Below, in pieces: positions 47,801-57,487 of a DNA stretch of 64,000 bases (position 1 is the first letter of the stretch; each line of letters starts with the position of its first letter). The position numbers and the translations under genes are program-made. Location: assembly GCA_900660155.1 (NCBI GenBank), contig CABFPE010000502.1, positions 491,212-555,211 on the forward strand, in the 5' to 3' direction. The notes below the pieces were generated by a model, which was given only the letters and a program-made list of their open reading frames with translations, ran no database searches and had not been told where the DNA came from. Source of the DNA: Hofstenia miamia (lineage: Eukaryota > Xenacoelomorpha > Acoela > Hofsteniidae).

Positions 47801-50800
47801 CATAATCCTTGTATTAACCATAAGTATTACCATAAGTTAGTTAATTTCCTAGTTTCTAAAAAACTAATGCGAATTTATAAATTTAGTAATCAACCTAATT
47901 TTTCATTTTAAATTTCTTTATGCAATTAATATTTGATATCAATATTCCATTTATAGATTTAAAACATTACGGACACAATGTGTGTTTGTAAGTATCACTG
48001 GCCGCAAGATTCCCCAACATATAAACACACTATGATCACAATTTACCAAAAGTCCACGATTATTCTTTCAACTAATCCAAGCAAATACTAGAATGCTACA
48101 AACTTTTAACGAATTGCAAACTTTTCAATTTACAGACCAGCTTCAGTCTTTGCCAAATATTCTCAACTTTAACTAATGCAAAATTCGTTCTTAACACTTG
48201 TGAAAATTTATTCAAATCCTTTATTCTTACTCAACTTTGTAAACATTGACTTTTATCAGCACATTTCAGTCGAAAATGCTATAATACTTTACCATATTGG
48301 CGACTTTTTATCAGCTGATTTTTCATCAGTAAACCGTAGTTGAAACAGATGATAAATTATGAAATGACATGACAGCAATTTAGTTGTTTCGTCAAAAAAT
48401 CGGATGGGCGTTTTCGCTATCTACTTTCATCAGCTGATAAAAATGTAGATTGTGTGATTTACAATAGGCTTTTATCACCAATTTTTGGACAGATGACAAA
48501 AGTCAATAACTTTCACGAATAGTTCTCGTATCATCATTTCTAGATAAATCATTTCATTTGGATAAAAATAGAATAATACACTAATATTAAAAATGGGATT
48601 AATATTATTGCTCTATTATGAGAACATATTAACATTTAAATCTTAAAAGATTATATGATGATTTATTTACATATAATTAGAGATTGATTCTCTAAATTTT
48701 CAAACTGTTCGCCCTAATTTATTACAGCTTTACCAAAAAATTGTTATATATTTTCAAATTCTACAAATGATCTTAACTTTCAATAAATTAAATAACTTAA
48801 TGGGCAATTTGGAAAATGAAGTTAGTGCGTTAAATATTGATCACACTGGAAATGCAAACAATGATGATACAATTGTTAATATGTTTTTCTGCGATTAAAC
48901 AGCTGAAACTCTAACATGTTTTTGTTCTATTGCACATAGATATTTACCAAAGCTCAAAATTCCATTGCAATATTTCCTCATGGATGAAGTGCTTAAACGC
49001 ATCTTTAAGAAATATTATTTATTCCTTCAAAAATAATACTTAATAAATGCATTGCACCGTATCAAAGCAGTGGATGAATAGAGGAATGTGAAAATATTGT
49101 TTCGGTTGTTTTCTGTTTACGTTTGTGAAGTAATCATGTTGAATGAACGTTTCCAAATAGTATCTGCTAATATGCTTTAGTTCAAAAAAGTAAAAAAATA
49201 AAAATACATTGGTATTAAAGAAATACCTAAAATTGATCCCTGCGCACCACGATAATAACTGGGGGTTAAAGTTCGAAAACGCTCTTGGCCAGCAGTATCC
49301 TAAAAACACAACATTAAAATGGATTGTAAATTTAGCACAATGTGAAATTTCAGTTGTACTGATGTATTTGAACACCTAACAAATGCTACATGCGTATTTG
49401 GATTTGTATCCCCTAAAGCAAGTAGATAATTGTAAACGAGCTGTCTCAATGTCAATATACCATTAGAGAGACGTGCCTCAGCAAGAACTGTTTTTCTACT
49501 GTTGAGCGAAATTAAGATGCTGATGAAATAATTTATGCAGACTATTCTTGAAAAAATTTCAGACGCGCAATTTCCTTCATAAGCTTAATTTCAATATTCT
49601 GCGTTTCAGTTAAATTTAATTTGTATATGCACACCGAATTTCCCTTTTTGCAGATGCTACTTTCTAGCTTTTTAGTTATTCAATGCATTCAGGAGTGCAC
49701 GCAAAGGGAAACATCTTGGAATGTCCCCGCGGCAGGTTTTCAAAAGTGATTTTAACTGGCTAAATCAAAAAATTTCCGTAAAAAATGAAAAATTTTAAAA
49801 TCTAAGGTCGGGAAATGACTTTTTAGGCTCTCATTTAGATGTCATTCGCATCAAAAAATCCTGCGTAAGCTCCTGAATACATATATTGTTTGCTGTAGTC
49901 AAAATATTAGTTTTATTAGGATGCTAAAAATATTAATAATTATGATTTACAAGTAATAGCATCTGGAAGGAAAACTGTCATTAATAAATCCACAATATAA
50001 TTAAATTAGTGGGCATTAAGATGGCCGCAACTTCTCAAAATTGCTTTAGTGTATTTGTTAAAACTCGATTCTATTATAGACAGCTGCTTCAAAGGCTGTT
50101 TCGATTAGGAATATTTACCTAAAATTTACTTTACAAATTGTAACTTGCAATTTGGGTTAAAAGCTTAGTTAATTCTCTACACATGCAATTGCTTAGGACC
50201 GATCAATTAAACTGCATATTCAAAACGCTTTGGTGCGGTCTTAATATTGTCAAAATGTTTTCCTGTCACCTACATTTGAAATGTAATAGATGCATATGCA
50301 TATGCTCTTTCATTAGGCAGTAATTTAATTATTGATAAAAGAAAATATAGATTAACTTTGAAATTGTATAAATAAATTCTTGAAAAAATTTCGCAAATAT
50401 CGAAAAAAACTGAGAAAATAATGCTAGGTAAATAAAGTCTGAATACTATGAAAATTATGTTAAATAATATGAATGATATGTAAATGTAATGTATCCTATT
50501 TAATAATTTCATACAAATATTTAATGAACGAATCGAACAAAGTATGTGAAGATCCCCTTACTATTTTATTCAATAGTAAATAACTACATGTTCAACATTA
50601 TATAATCTGATTAGCTCTAACTAATAAAAATATAACTATATATTCGCGGAGAAATATCAATTTTCCTGGTGATTGCAATTGCAAGCTCGCATTCTGTGTG
50701 AACACCTCCGCAAGCACAAGCTCGCTTTCTGGGTGAATTCAACTATTTTAAAACATGTGTTAAAAATATAGCAAGCGCACACCGGCTGTGTGAATGATAC

Positions 50801-53800
50801 TATCTTACAACATGTGTTTAAAATACCAGCGCTATATCGCAAGCTTTCTGTGTGAACGCACCCTTAAAGTAAATTAATTAAAATTTGTAAATGGGAAATT
50901 AACCATGTTAAAATTTCACCACTAGATTAAAAAATCAGCATGTTATTTAATAATTAAGTGTAAGAGATTCATTTTTTATTGCTTCTGCATTGCTCTTATC
51001 GTAAGTATGAGTCAAATGGTTGTAATATTCTATTTCTGTTAACAAAATAAAATCTCGCAATTGGTATCAGTGTTCTCAATTTAATGGAACTAATTGAACT
51101 ATCAAATAATCATATTAATACTTTTTAAGGAATTGTTAACAGCCATAACATTGGCGCAATCACTTGAAACTAAAGGAATAGTTGGGATTTATGATCGCTA
51201 GAAAATTACTAAAAAATTTCACCCGCATTATAAATGTTATATATTTATTGTTGAACTGCCCATATCATGAAATCATTTGGAAATTGCAGGGAATCGCTAT
51301 CAGGACAATGCGATATTGATCTTGAAACCATTTGATACTCAACAAGAGTAATTCTGCCGTCAAAAGGCAAATCACCTTATCTCAAAAAATACTTTCTAAA
51401 TCAAAAGTTTTAGATGTGAGGTTTTTTACAATGACAGTTTCTATACACAAGGTATTGGCTAACTTAGGAAAATATTACCTTATTTTAAGTGGATTTTCAT
51501 TTTAAACAATAGATTATGTATGAAATTATCGATGAACTCGAAATTGAGAAATTTGCAGATAAGGTGATTTGTCATAAGACGGCGGAATTCTGTTCAACTG
51601 AAATAAAATGCGGATAATTTCAGCTTCAAATTGAATTTCGAGCAATTTCCGTTTCAGTTGCAGCTTAAAAAGTTCGCCCATTTCAGTAGCTATGTCCAAT
51701 ACTTAAGGATCATTATTGACAATTTCAATCGATTTTTAGCTTGGCATAGGTTTTGCTAATTATGTTTGCTTAGAGTTATTAATGCATTAGTTGTAAATTT
51801 AATACACTGGTATACGGATGAATAAGAGCATAACTTTTATGGGGGAGTACTGGTATCAGAAATCCCTTCCCCTCACATAATTTATTTTTGTAATATGCTA
51901 AATAAAAGAATTATTTTTTAATGTTGGAAATGCTTAAAATATGAATGTTTTAAAAGTTGTTGTTTTAGCACGAGATCGCCATACGCATTTACATTTTGTT
52001 TGCCACAAAAATACATGAAATTGACTGAATATCTGGAAAACTAAATAACCATTTTGATTGAGTTATAGTTCAAGTTTACTTTCTTATTGATTTCAGTTTC
52101 AGTTTTGATAATTTACTTCAGTACACGTGGTTTCAGTTTCAGTTTTATTTCAGTTTCAGCTGAACACATGTGAAAAAATTTATATATAATTCACATAATG
52201 TGAAATTTGCAATGATGTCCAGGGATGTGAATTTTATGTTTAAACATAAAGACATATGTTTAAACATATTCAACATATAAAAAAATATTTTTTTGAAAAG
52301 CTTTACCTCAAATTTTTTAGTCAAGGTCCCGAAGAGAAAAATGGTCCCGGTCTCTGGGATCGGTCCCGATAACCTCAGTCCTGATCCCGAAATCGGTCCC
52401 CGTACTGAAAACTACAGGTATTAAGAAAATAATGAGTTTAAAAGTAAATTGCATAATACAACAAAAGGATTAAGATACATTATTTCAATTTCGCAGAAAC
52501 AAAAGTTCATTAACGTGCATGGAATAGAGGGAACTGTGTCTATCTGTGACTGCAGTGCTAAACGTGGCATCGGAAATTGTTTCGGAGCCTTGGATGCCCA
52601 AATAGGATCGAGCAATTTGCTTCAGCTTTGCATAGGGTGCATTTCTCCAGAAGGCTAAAATGTCGAAATCATTGTCAAAATCAGGATTGGCTACTTGCAG
52701 CATGCAGTTAATTTCTTCTTCACTATCTGAATCAAAAGGAGCCTTTGTATTGCTTCCTGGGAGGAGGAGCAACTGGTTCTTAATAGTATAGATGTAACTG
52801 CAAACCAGCCAATTTTAAGCACTGTGTGGCGCATTTTGTAAATTGATTAAAGTCGCATTATCGATTAAAATGTTTTGTCATGGTTTGGTGTTTAACTGCT
52901 GCCTGGTCCCGGTCCCGAACTTTTATTATTGGTCCCGGTCCCGCAAAGCTCTAAATCATGCCCCCAACCGTGAACCGTATAGAGCACCCGCAACTTATCT
53001 CATTTCGATAAGCGTACAGTGCAGTGGCAATTATCAAGTAATTTCTTTCCGCTAAGCGTACAGTGCATGGACAATTAAATACAGTCCGCTAATCATACAG
53101 CGCAGTGGCAATTAAATCCAGTCTACTAGGCCTACAGTGCAGTGGCAATTAATTTCAGTGTTTCAAATTGTAAATGGGTCGAGATAGAGTTAGTGTAAGC
53201 GCAATAATCGCAAGTTTACCTGGACAACGCTCAGTTTGGGATTATAATCCGGCCAGTAACAAACTCCATTGCAAATGTTGCGACTATTATATTGAATTGA
53301 ACAACCGTGCTAAAACTATCGCTAATCAGCATTGCTCTTCTGGGAGGCATGCAAAGCAAGTTGAACTACAAAATCGAACTACCCAGACTTTCTTGACTGA
53401 TGCACCTTCTAATGCTGGGAACGAGTTTTATTCATTAAATCAAATATACCGCTATCGATCTTGAAAAATTCATCATTCAAATAGTTTTTTTGAGAAATTC
53501 ACCAAGCGCATTTTACCGTCAAGGTCATTACTGCAGAAAGAATACCTCAAGAAAGAATACGACGTCCAAATTGAGAAAATTAACAGATTATTTCTGATAA
53601 AGCCCTTTATTTTATTATTGACGAGTGCACTGATACTCTGGGTCTTTTTATCGCCGCAGTGCTAGTGGGTACCCTGGACTTGGAAAATAGCCGAAAACCA
53701 CAATTATTCGAAGTTGTTGAACTCGATAAACTGACAACGGTACCATCCCTCAATTGATCAATTCAGTCATGACGAAACTTTTACTGGGGAAATTCCTTAT

Positions 53801-55823
53801 CACCGATTGAGACTCTTATTGACAGATTCCGCCTCGTATATGCTTAAGGCTGGTACCAACCTGAAATGGATTTATCCAAATCTTTTACACCTTACATGTA
53901 TGGCTCATGGGATACAACGAGTAGCCGATTCTGTTAGGACAAATCATCCAACTTTGACAAATTTATATCCCCGATGAAGAAAACGTTCTGCAATTGTGCG
54001 ACACGAAAAAGATTGTGTGGAGCGTACCAATCTCCCTGTAGTTACCAGATGGAGTACCTGGCTCTCGGCAGCATTTTTTTATTGCGAGAAAACAGTTGAT
54101 TTTGTTGAAATATGTTGGGATCCCACGAGTCTGAGGCAATTAAAAATCTGAAAACACTAATTTAGAAAACGGAATTATCGCTGGAACTATTATACATTAA
54201 AGGCCAATTTATCAAAATTTTTGAAACTATCAACCAACTATAAGGACGCATTGAGCTAAGTGCAGCAGTCGAATCTGGATTGGAGCCTTCATAGAGCGAA
54301 AATTTTTTCAATGTGTTGGCTCGACACCCGGACTGGAAAAAAGTGCAAGGAATTGGACAAGTTCTTGGAAGAAGAGGCGTACAGATTGACTATCTAACAG
54401 ATTTATCAGTTGCCAGCAACATCAAATTCATACCAATCGTCAGTGTCGAAGTTGAGAGGGTATTTTTGGAGCTGAATTTCATACTTTCCCCTCAGAGACA
54501 GAATAACAGCTAAAAATTAAAATGCTACATGGCGATTATGTGGAATAATGTTGAATAAACTTAATCATTAATTCAATGTTTGTAAACAAAATACATCTCA
54601 AATAAAGACATAATTCATAGACATAATAATAGGATTTTTAAAGACATTTTTATGGACATAAAATGGGTAAAACATTGACATAAAATTCGCATCCCTGATG
54701 ATGTCACTGCTACATTGAGTTAGAAGGCAATGATAGGCAAAACTAAGTGTTACCCAAAACAAAGCCACCCAGTGAGTTTAAAACTGATCATTTTCACTGA
54801 ATAAAAATCTGTAGTTTTTTACGTCCTGTTACACAATATTTACTATAGAAGTTACAATGATCTTTATGTTAGTAGGATTAAAAAGATGAAGTAAAAAACT
54901 AAAAAGTTTGTGTAATGAAAATTTTTGAAACGTAGAATTTGTATTTGAATGCGTTTTAATTTAATTCATTCAGTTTCGTTATTTTGACATGAAAAATCTT
55001 TACAATTAAGCGCCCTTTAGGCTGATATACTAAGCGATATATTGTCTAGAGGAAGCAAATTATCAGACAAACCTTTTTCATTTCGGTTGAATGCCTTTGA
55101 TATTTGAAAATATGATAATTACAAGTTGTAGCTGAACATGACATCATGATGAAATTAAATAATTTTAACTTAGCAGAATAAATTTCAATGTGAAAGTGAA
55201 AATTATAAATACATATTTTTGAACTGGACGATTTCTAAAAATTGAATACACAATTTTCTTTCAAAGCTCAAAGTGGATTTGCAAATTTATTCTGATGAAG
55301 TATGAGTTTATGGCAAGCAAATGATTCGAAAGTATACTGCAACTTAGAAAATAAATTTGAAAATATAAATACCACTATTCCTTAATGTTGGGATTTGAAC
55401 ATAATGAAACTCGTTCAAATGAGAAAAAATTTAACAATCTTATATGCTTCAGGGTGGTAGTCTTTCATTATCGCCATACGGCATTCCTTTCATATTAGAA
55501 TAATTGTCGTTCACTAGTATATCATGAGGTAAGGTTTTTCCAAATACCATAAAAAATTAAGAAATTCAAAATTGCATAACTATCACAAAATATTTACCCA
55601 AATTGCTAGCTTCACAAGATTATCATTGATATTAACTTTGCATACTTTGAAGTCTACACCAATTGTAGCTGGTTGATCCTCATCAAAGGTGTTATCAACA
55701 TAACGCAACAACAAACTAAATAAATTTAATATAACGAAATTAAATCAATACGCACCTTGATTTACCAACACCACTTTCCCCGATGATAAGTAATTTCAAC
55801 GTAGTCAATAACTTATCTGCCAT
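44794..55823 (-). CDS. RAB18: Rab18 small GTPase (gene span, six exons)
   Basis: Membrane-traffic GTPase acting at ER and lipid droplets in animals. Exons 55756-55823, 55598-55715, 49227-49299, 47185-47303, 44932-45057 and 44794-44892 join in phase with GT-AG introns into 200 residues (human Rab18: 206). Seen: P-loop GESGVGKS 15-22, switch I ATIGVDF with Thr40, DTAGQE 63-68 with Gln67, NKID 122-125, EASAK 149-153, and the Rab18-like QTPGLW. The N-terminus [13 protein letters not shown] matches the family. The C-terminus ends CLGMSC; two cysteines (195, 200) could be prenylated but it is not the CAAX-like end of vertebrate Rab18. Introns 1 and 5 are only 40 and 39 bases; introns 2, 3 and 4 are 6.3, 1.9 and 2.1 kb and carry transposons. 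Confidence 0.95.
44932..45057 (-). CDS. RAB18: Rab18 exon 5
   Basis: 42 codons in phase 0: [25 protein letters not shown] and CAFEELVEK. Borders TTGTAG/AC at the 5' side and AAG/GTAGTT at the 3' side. Confidence 0.93.
45058..47184 (-). other. Rab18 intron 4
   Basis: 2.1-kb AT-rich intron. I see no gene or well-bounded transposon in it. Confidence 0.6.
47185..47303 (-). CDS. RAB18: Rab18 exon 4
   Basis: Encodes the end of codon 87 and residues 88-126: [23 protein letters not shown] and VGNKIDK (base-binding NKxD). Acceptor TTTAG/TG and donor AAG/GTCTTT. Confidence 0.93.
47304..49226 (-). other. Rab18 intron 3
   Basis: 1.9 kb. It contains the small inverted-repeat element at 48245-48507 and nothing else that I recognise. 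Confidence 0.6.
48245..48507. mobile_element. MITE with ATTGACTTTT ends
   Basis: Termini ATTGACTTTTATCA and (inverted) ATTGACTTTTGTCA; inside, TTTTTATCAGCTGA at about 48306 and its inverted copy at about 48424 give a nested palindrome. Possible 3-base AAC flanks. Non-coding, 263 bases, inside Rab18 intron 3. Confidence 0.65.
49227..49299 (-). CDS. RAB18: Rab18 exon 3 (DTAGQE exon)
   Basis: 24 codons plus one base: [20 protein letters not shown] then GSIL. It holds the switch II glutamine (Gln67). Acceptor TTTTTAG and donor GTATTT. Confidence 0.93.
49690..49875. mobile_element. Diverged second copy of the 22468 MITE family
   Basis: The body (TGGCTAAATCAAAAAATTTC, AAAATGAAAAATTTTAAAAT) follows 22530-22590 closely; the ends CAGGAGTGCACGC and (inverted) CAGGAGCTTACGC are eroded. 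Flanks AATGCATT (49682-49689) and AATACATA (49876-49883) match at 6 of 8. Confidence 0.75.
50681..50865 (-). repeat. Degenerate array with TGTGTGAA units
   Basis: Four related units on the plus strand (GCAAGCTCGCATTCTGTGTG, ACAAGCTCGCTTTCTGGGTG, GCAAGCGCACACCGGCTGTG and GCAAGCTTTCTGTGTG) spaced 35-70 bases, two separated by ACATGTGTTTAAAA-type sequence. The right edge GAACGCACCCTTAAAG resembles a MITE end. Confidence 0.5.
51341..51597. mobile_element. MITE-like inverted repeat
   Basis: Arms 51341-51380 and 51556-51597 share GCCGTC, then GCAAATCACCTTATCT-like sequence, in inverse orientation with a 175-base non-coding centre. No clear target duplication. Confidence 0.6.
52091..52160. repeat. 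TTTCAG simple repeat
   Basis: Clusters of TTTCAGTTTCAG units broken by short insertions; single TTTCAG units continue back to about 51610. Confidence 0.6.
52318..52955 (-). mobile_element. Deleted hAT element with GGTCCCG blocks
   Basis: The minus strand carries a hAT C-terminal fragment between two blocks of repeated GGTCCCG (52326-52405 and 52905-52950). The outer right edge reads TAGAGCTTTGCGGGACC on the complement, a hAT-like end. Left end not matched, so limits are approximate. Confidence 0.55.
52485..52772 (-). pseudogene. hAT transposase C-terminal domain fragment
   Basis: 95-residue frame with [38 protein letters not shown] and ELLFLRN, laid out like the hAT dimerisation domain (WW or FWR, then IPATSVPSERVFS, then LLFLK). 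Key SERVF residues are replaced, so it is inactive. Confidence 0.75.
53010..53160 (+). repeat. Four tandem 37-44-base repeats upstream of hAT ATG
   Basis: Units centred on GTACAGTGCAGTGGCAATTA at 53010, 53054, 53091 and 53128, ending 13 bases before the transposase ATG at 53174. Candidate subterminal or promoter repeats of the element. Confidence 0.75.
53174..54540 (+). pseudogene. hAT transposase with BED-like finger, decayed
   Basis: N-terminal frame 53174-53464 has a BED/CGBP1-like finger (CKCC, then HCSSGRH). Frameshifted pieces follow: [20 protein letters not shown] (53610-53670), [13 protein letters not shown] and [19 protein letters not shown] (53810-53940), then the dimerisation block [18 protein letters not shown] (54430-54480). 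The order is complete but there are many stops, so the element is dead. It lies in Rab18 intron 2, in the opposite direction to the gene. Confidence 0.85.
54545..55590. other. Rab18 intron 2, 5' part
   Basis: No feature seen. Confidence 0.4.
55598..55715 (-). CDS. RAB18: Rab18 exon 2 (switch I exon)
   Basis: Completes Ser23 and encodes 39 codons: [20 protein letters not shown] then DFKV and KLAIW. Thr40 is the conserved Mg-coordinating switch I residue. Donor GTAAAT. Confidence 0.94.
55756..55823 (-). CDS. RAB18: Rab18 exon 1 (start and P-loop)
   Basis: ATG at 55823 in AATCAAATGG context; 22 codons plus two bases ending inside the P-loop (GESGVGKS). Separated from exon 2 by a 40-base intron (55716-55755) with donor GTGCGT and acceptor TTTAG. 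Confidence 0.94.
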
Positions 55824-56235
55824 TTGATTTATTCCATTATATAATTACTAAAACATATTTCAATCATGATTATGTATAGCTTAAACAGATGGTTTAGAAA
55901 GGTTCATGTTTCTGCCTTTTGTGTATAAAATCATAGAGGAAGCAAAATTGGATCAATAAACACGTTTAAATATTTTTAATTACGTTGTTTGAGGGCAACT
56001 ACTAATTAAAAAATAATGAATGCGAACTGCTTTCAATCATGAATGAGAGTAAACAAGATTTAAAAACCCGCATTTGCATGTATAAGTCATTTCATTTTGA
56101 TTGATGGAGGAAATAGAAAATCATGCTGCATTCTGTTTACAAATATATCATTTCAATAAACAGCAGTTGCTCTCAATGAATGGAATTTAAATTTTAAACA
56201 ATTTTTATTGGTCAAATTTTACAATTAAAGTATAA

Positions 56236-56616
56236 GGGCAATTCCATGAAAACGTCAACCTTGTTGTGAAAATTTTTTTTCTTCAAAAGTACATTGAATT
56301 TGGTATCGTTGGAAAGCTAAGGTATTCAAGATTTTAATTTTTAAAGTTATAAGTTTAGAAAAAATGACTGCTTTGAGTTACAGCCAATGATCTGAGGCTA
56401 TCTGACAATGTGAGAATATTTTATTTTTCTGCATATTATTTTAAAAGTAATTTTTTGAGTTCTATTCATCATTATTCACAACATTTCTTGAAACTATTCA
56501 ATCAAGATAATTCGAAAAGCAATGTTTAAAATGTAAAAATTGATCAAAATTATTTAGTTATGTTATTATTCATGGAAGACCTGGGATTTTTTCCTGTTGT
56601 ACGTCCGTCACAAAAT
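56236..56616. repeat. Left end of transposon, copy 1
   Basis: Repeated at 56619-56999 after the lone N at 56617. The second copy begins at the GGGCAATTCC terminus, but the base before it is T where the first copy has A. Confidence 0.85.
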
Positions 56617-57184
56617 NTGGGCAATTCCATGAAAACGTCAACCTTGTTGTGAAAATTTTTTTTCTTCAAAAGTACATTGAATTTGGTATCGTTGGAAAGC
56701 TAAGGTATTCAAGATTTTAATTTTTAAAGTTATAAGTTTAGAAAAAATGACTGCTTTGAGTTACAGCCAATGATCTGAGGCTATCTGACAATGTGAGAAT
56801 ATTTTATTTTTCTGCATATTATTTTAAAAGTAATTTTTTGAGTTCTATTCATCATTATTCACAACATTTCTTGAAACTATTCAATCAAGATAATTCGAAA
56901 AGCAATGTTTAAAATGTAAAAATTGATCAAAATTATTTAGTTATGTTATTATTCATGGAAGACCTGGGATTTTTTCCTGTTGTACGTCCGTCACAAAATT
57001 ATTACAAAAAGTTTTCTAAAAATACAATGAGGCAGGACTTTTTAGGATTGGTTTGAATTTAAAATAAGCATTACATGGGTAGTTAAAATAACAAAAAATT
57101 TTTCTTTGGCAACTTTTCTTTATAGAGAATTGGTTGTGATGGACGTACACATTATTATGTACATCCGTCACGTACGTCCGTCAC
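56600..57184 (+). repeat. Left cluster of TACGTCCGTCAC motifs
   Basis: Motif at 56600-56611, 56983-56994 (its duplicate), 57136-57147 (inverted, one mismatch), 57160-57171 (one mismatch) and 57173-57184. Likely transposase-binding sites by analogy with subterminal repeats of other DNA transposons; this is inference. Confidence 0.75.
56619..56999. repeat. Left end of transposon, copy 2
   Basis: Same as 56236-56616 (offset 383), then continues into the ORF-bearing body. Either an uncollapsed overlap or a join between two different insertion loci. Confidence 0.85.
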
Positions 57185-57487
57185 GCTAACAGATTAATGC
57201 AGTAAAATGTCTTTTCTTAAAGCTTTCATATCAAATATGTGTCTAAAATGGAAAAAAAATGAGAGATACCAAACAGGGTTTCAATTTAAAGCTCTAAGTT
57301 TTCATTGAAATTGTCAAATTTAAATCGATTATATTTTGCAGAATAACAAAAATTCAATTTCGAAATTTTAGCATGATGATTTTGTTTGAAGATTTGTATA
57401 ACAATATAGGTATTATCAATTGATTTACAATATAATTTAGATCCATCATTTTTATATAAACAAAAATCTTTGATGACTTTTTAGATT

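Larger units (their letters stand above)
49300..55597 (-). other. Rab18 intron 2 (6.3 kb, transposon-rich)
   Basis: Longest intron of the gene. It holds the MITE 49690-49875, a tandem array 50681-50865, a MITE-like pair 51341-51597, and two hAT relics at 52.3-52.95 and 53.0-54.5 kb. Confidence 0.7.
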
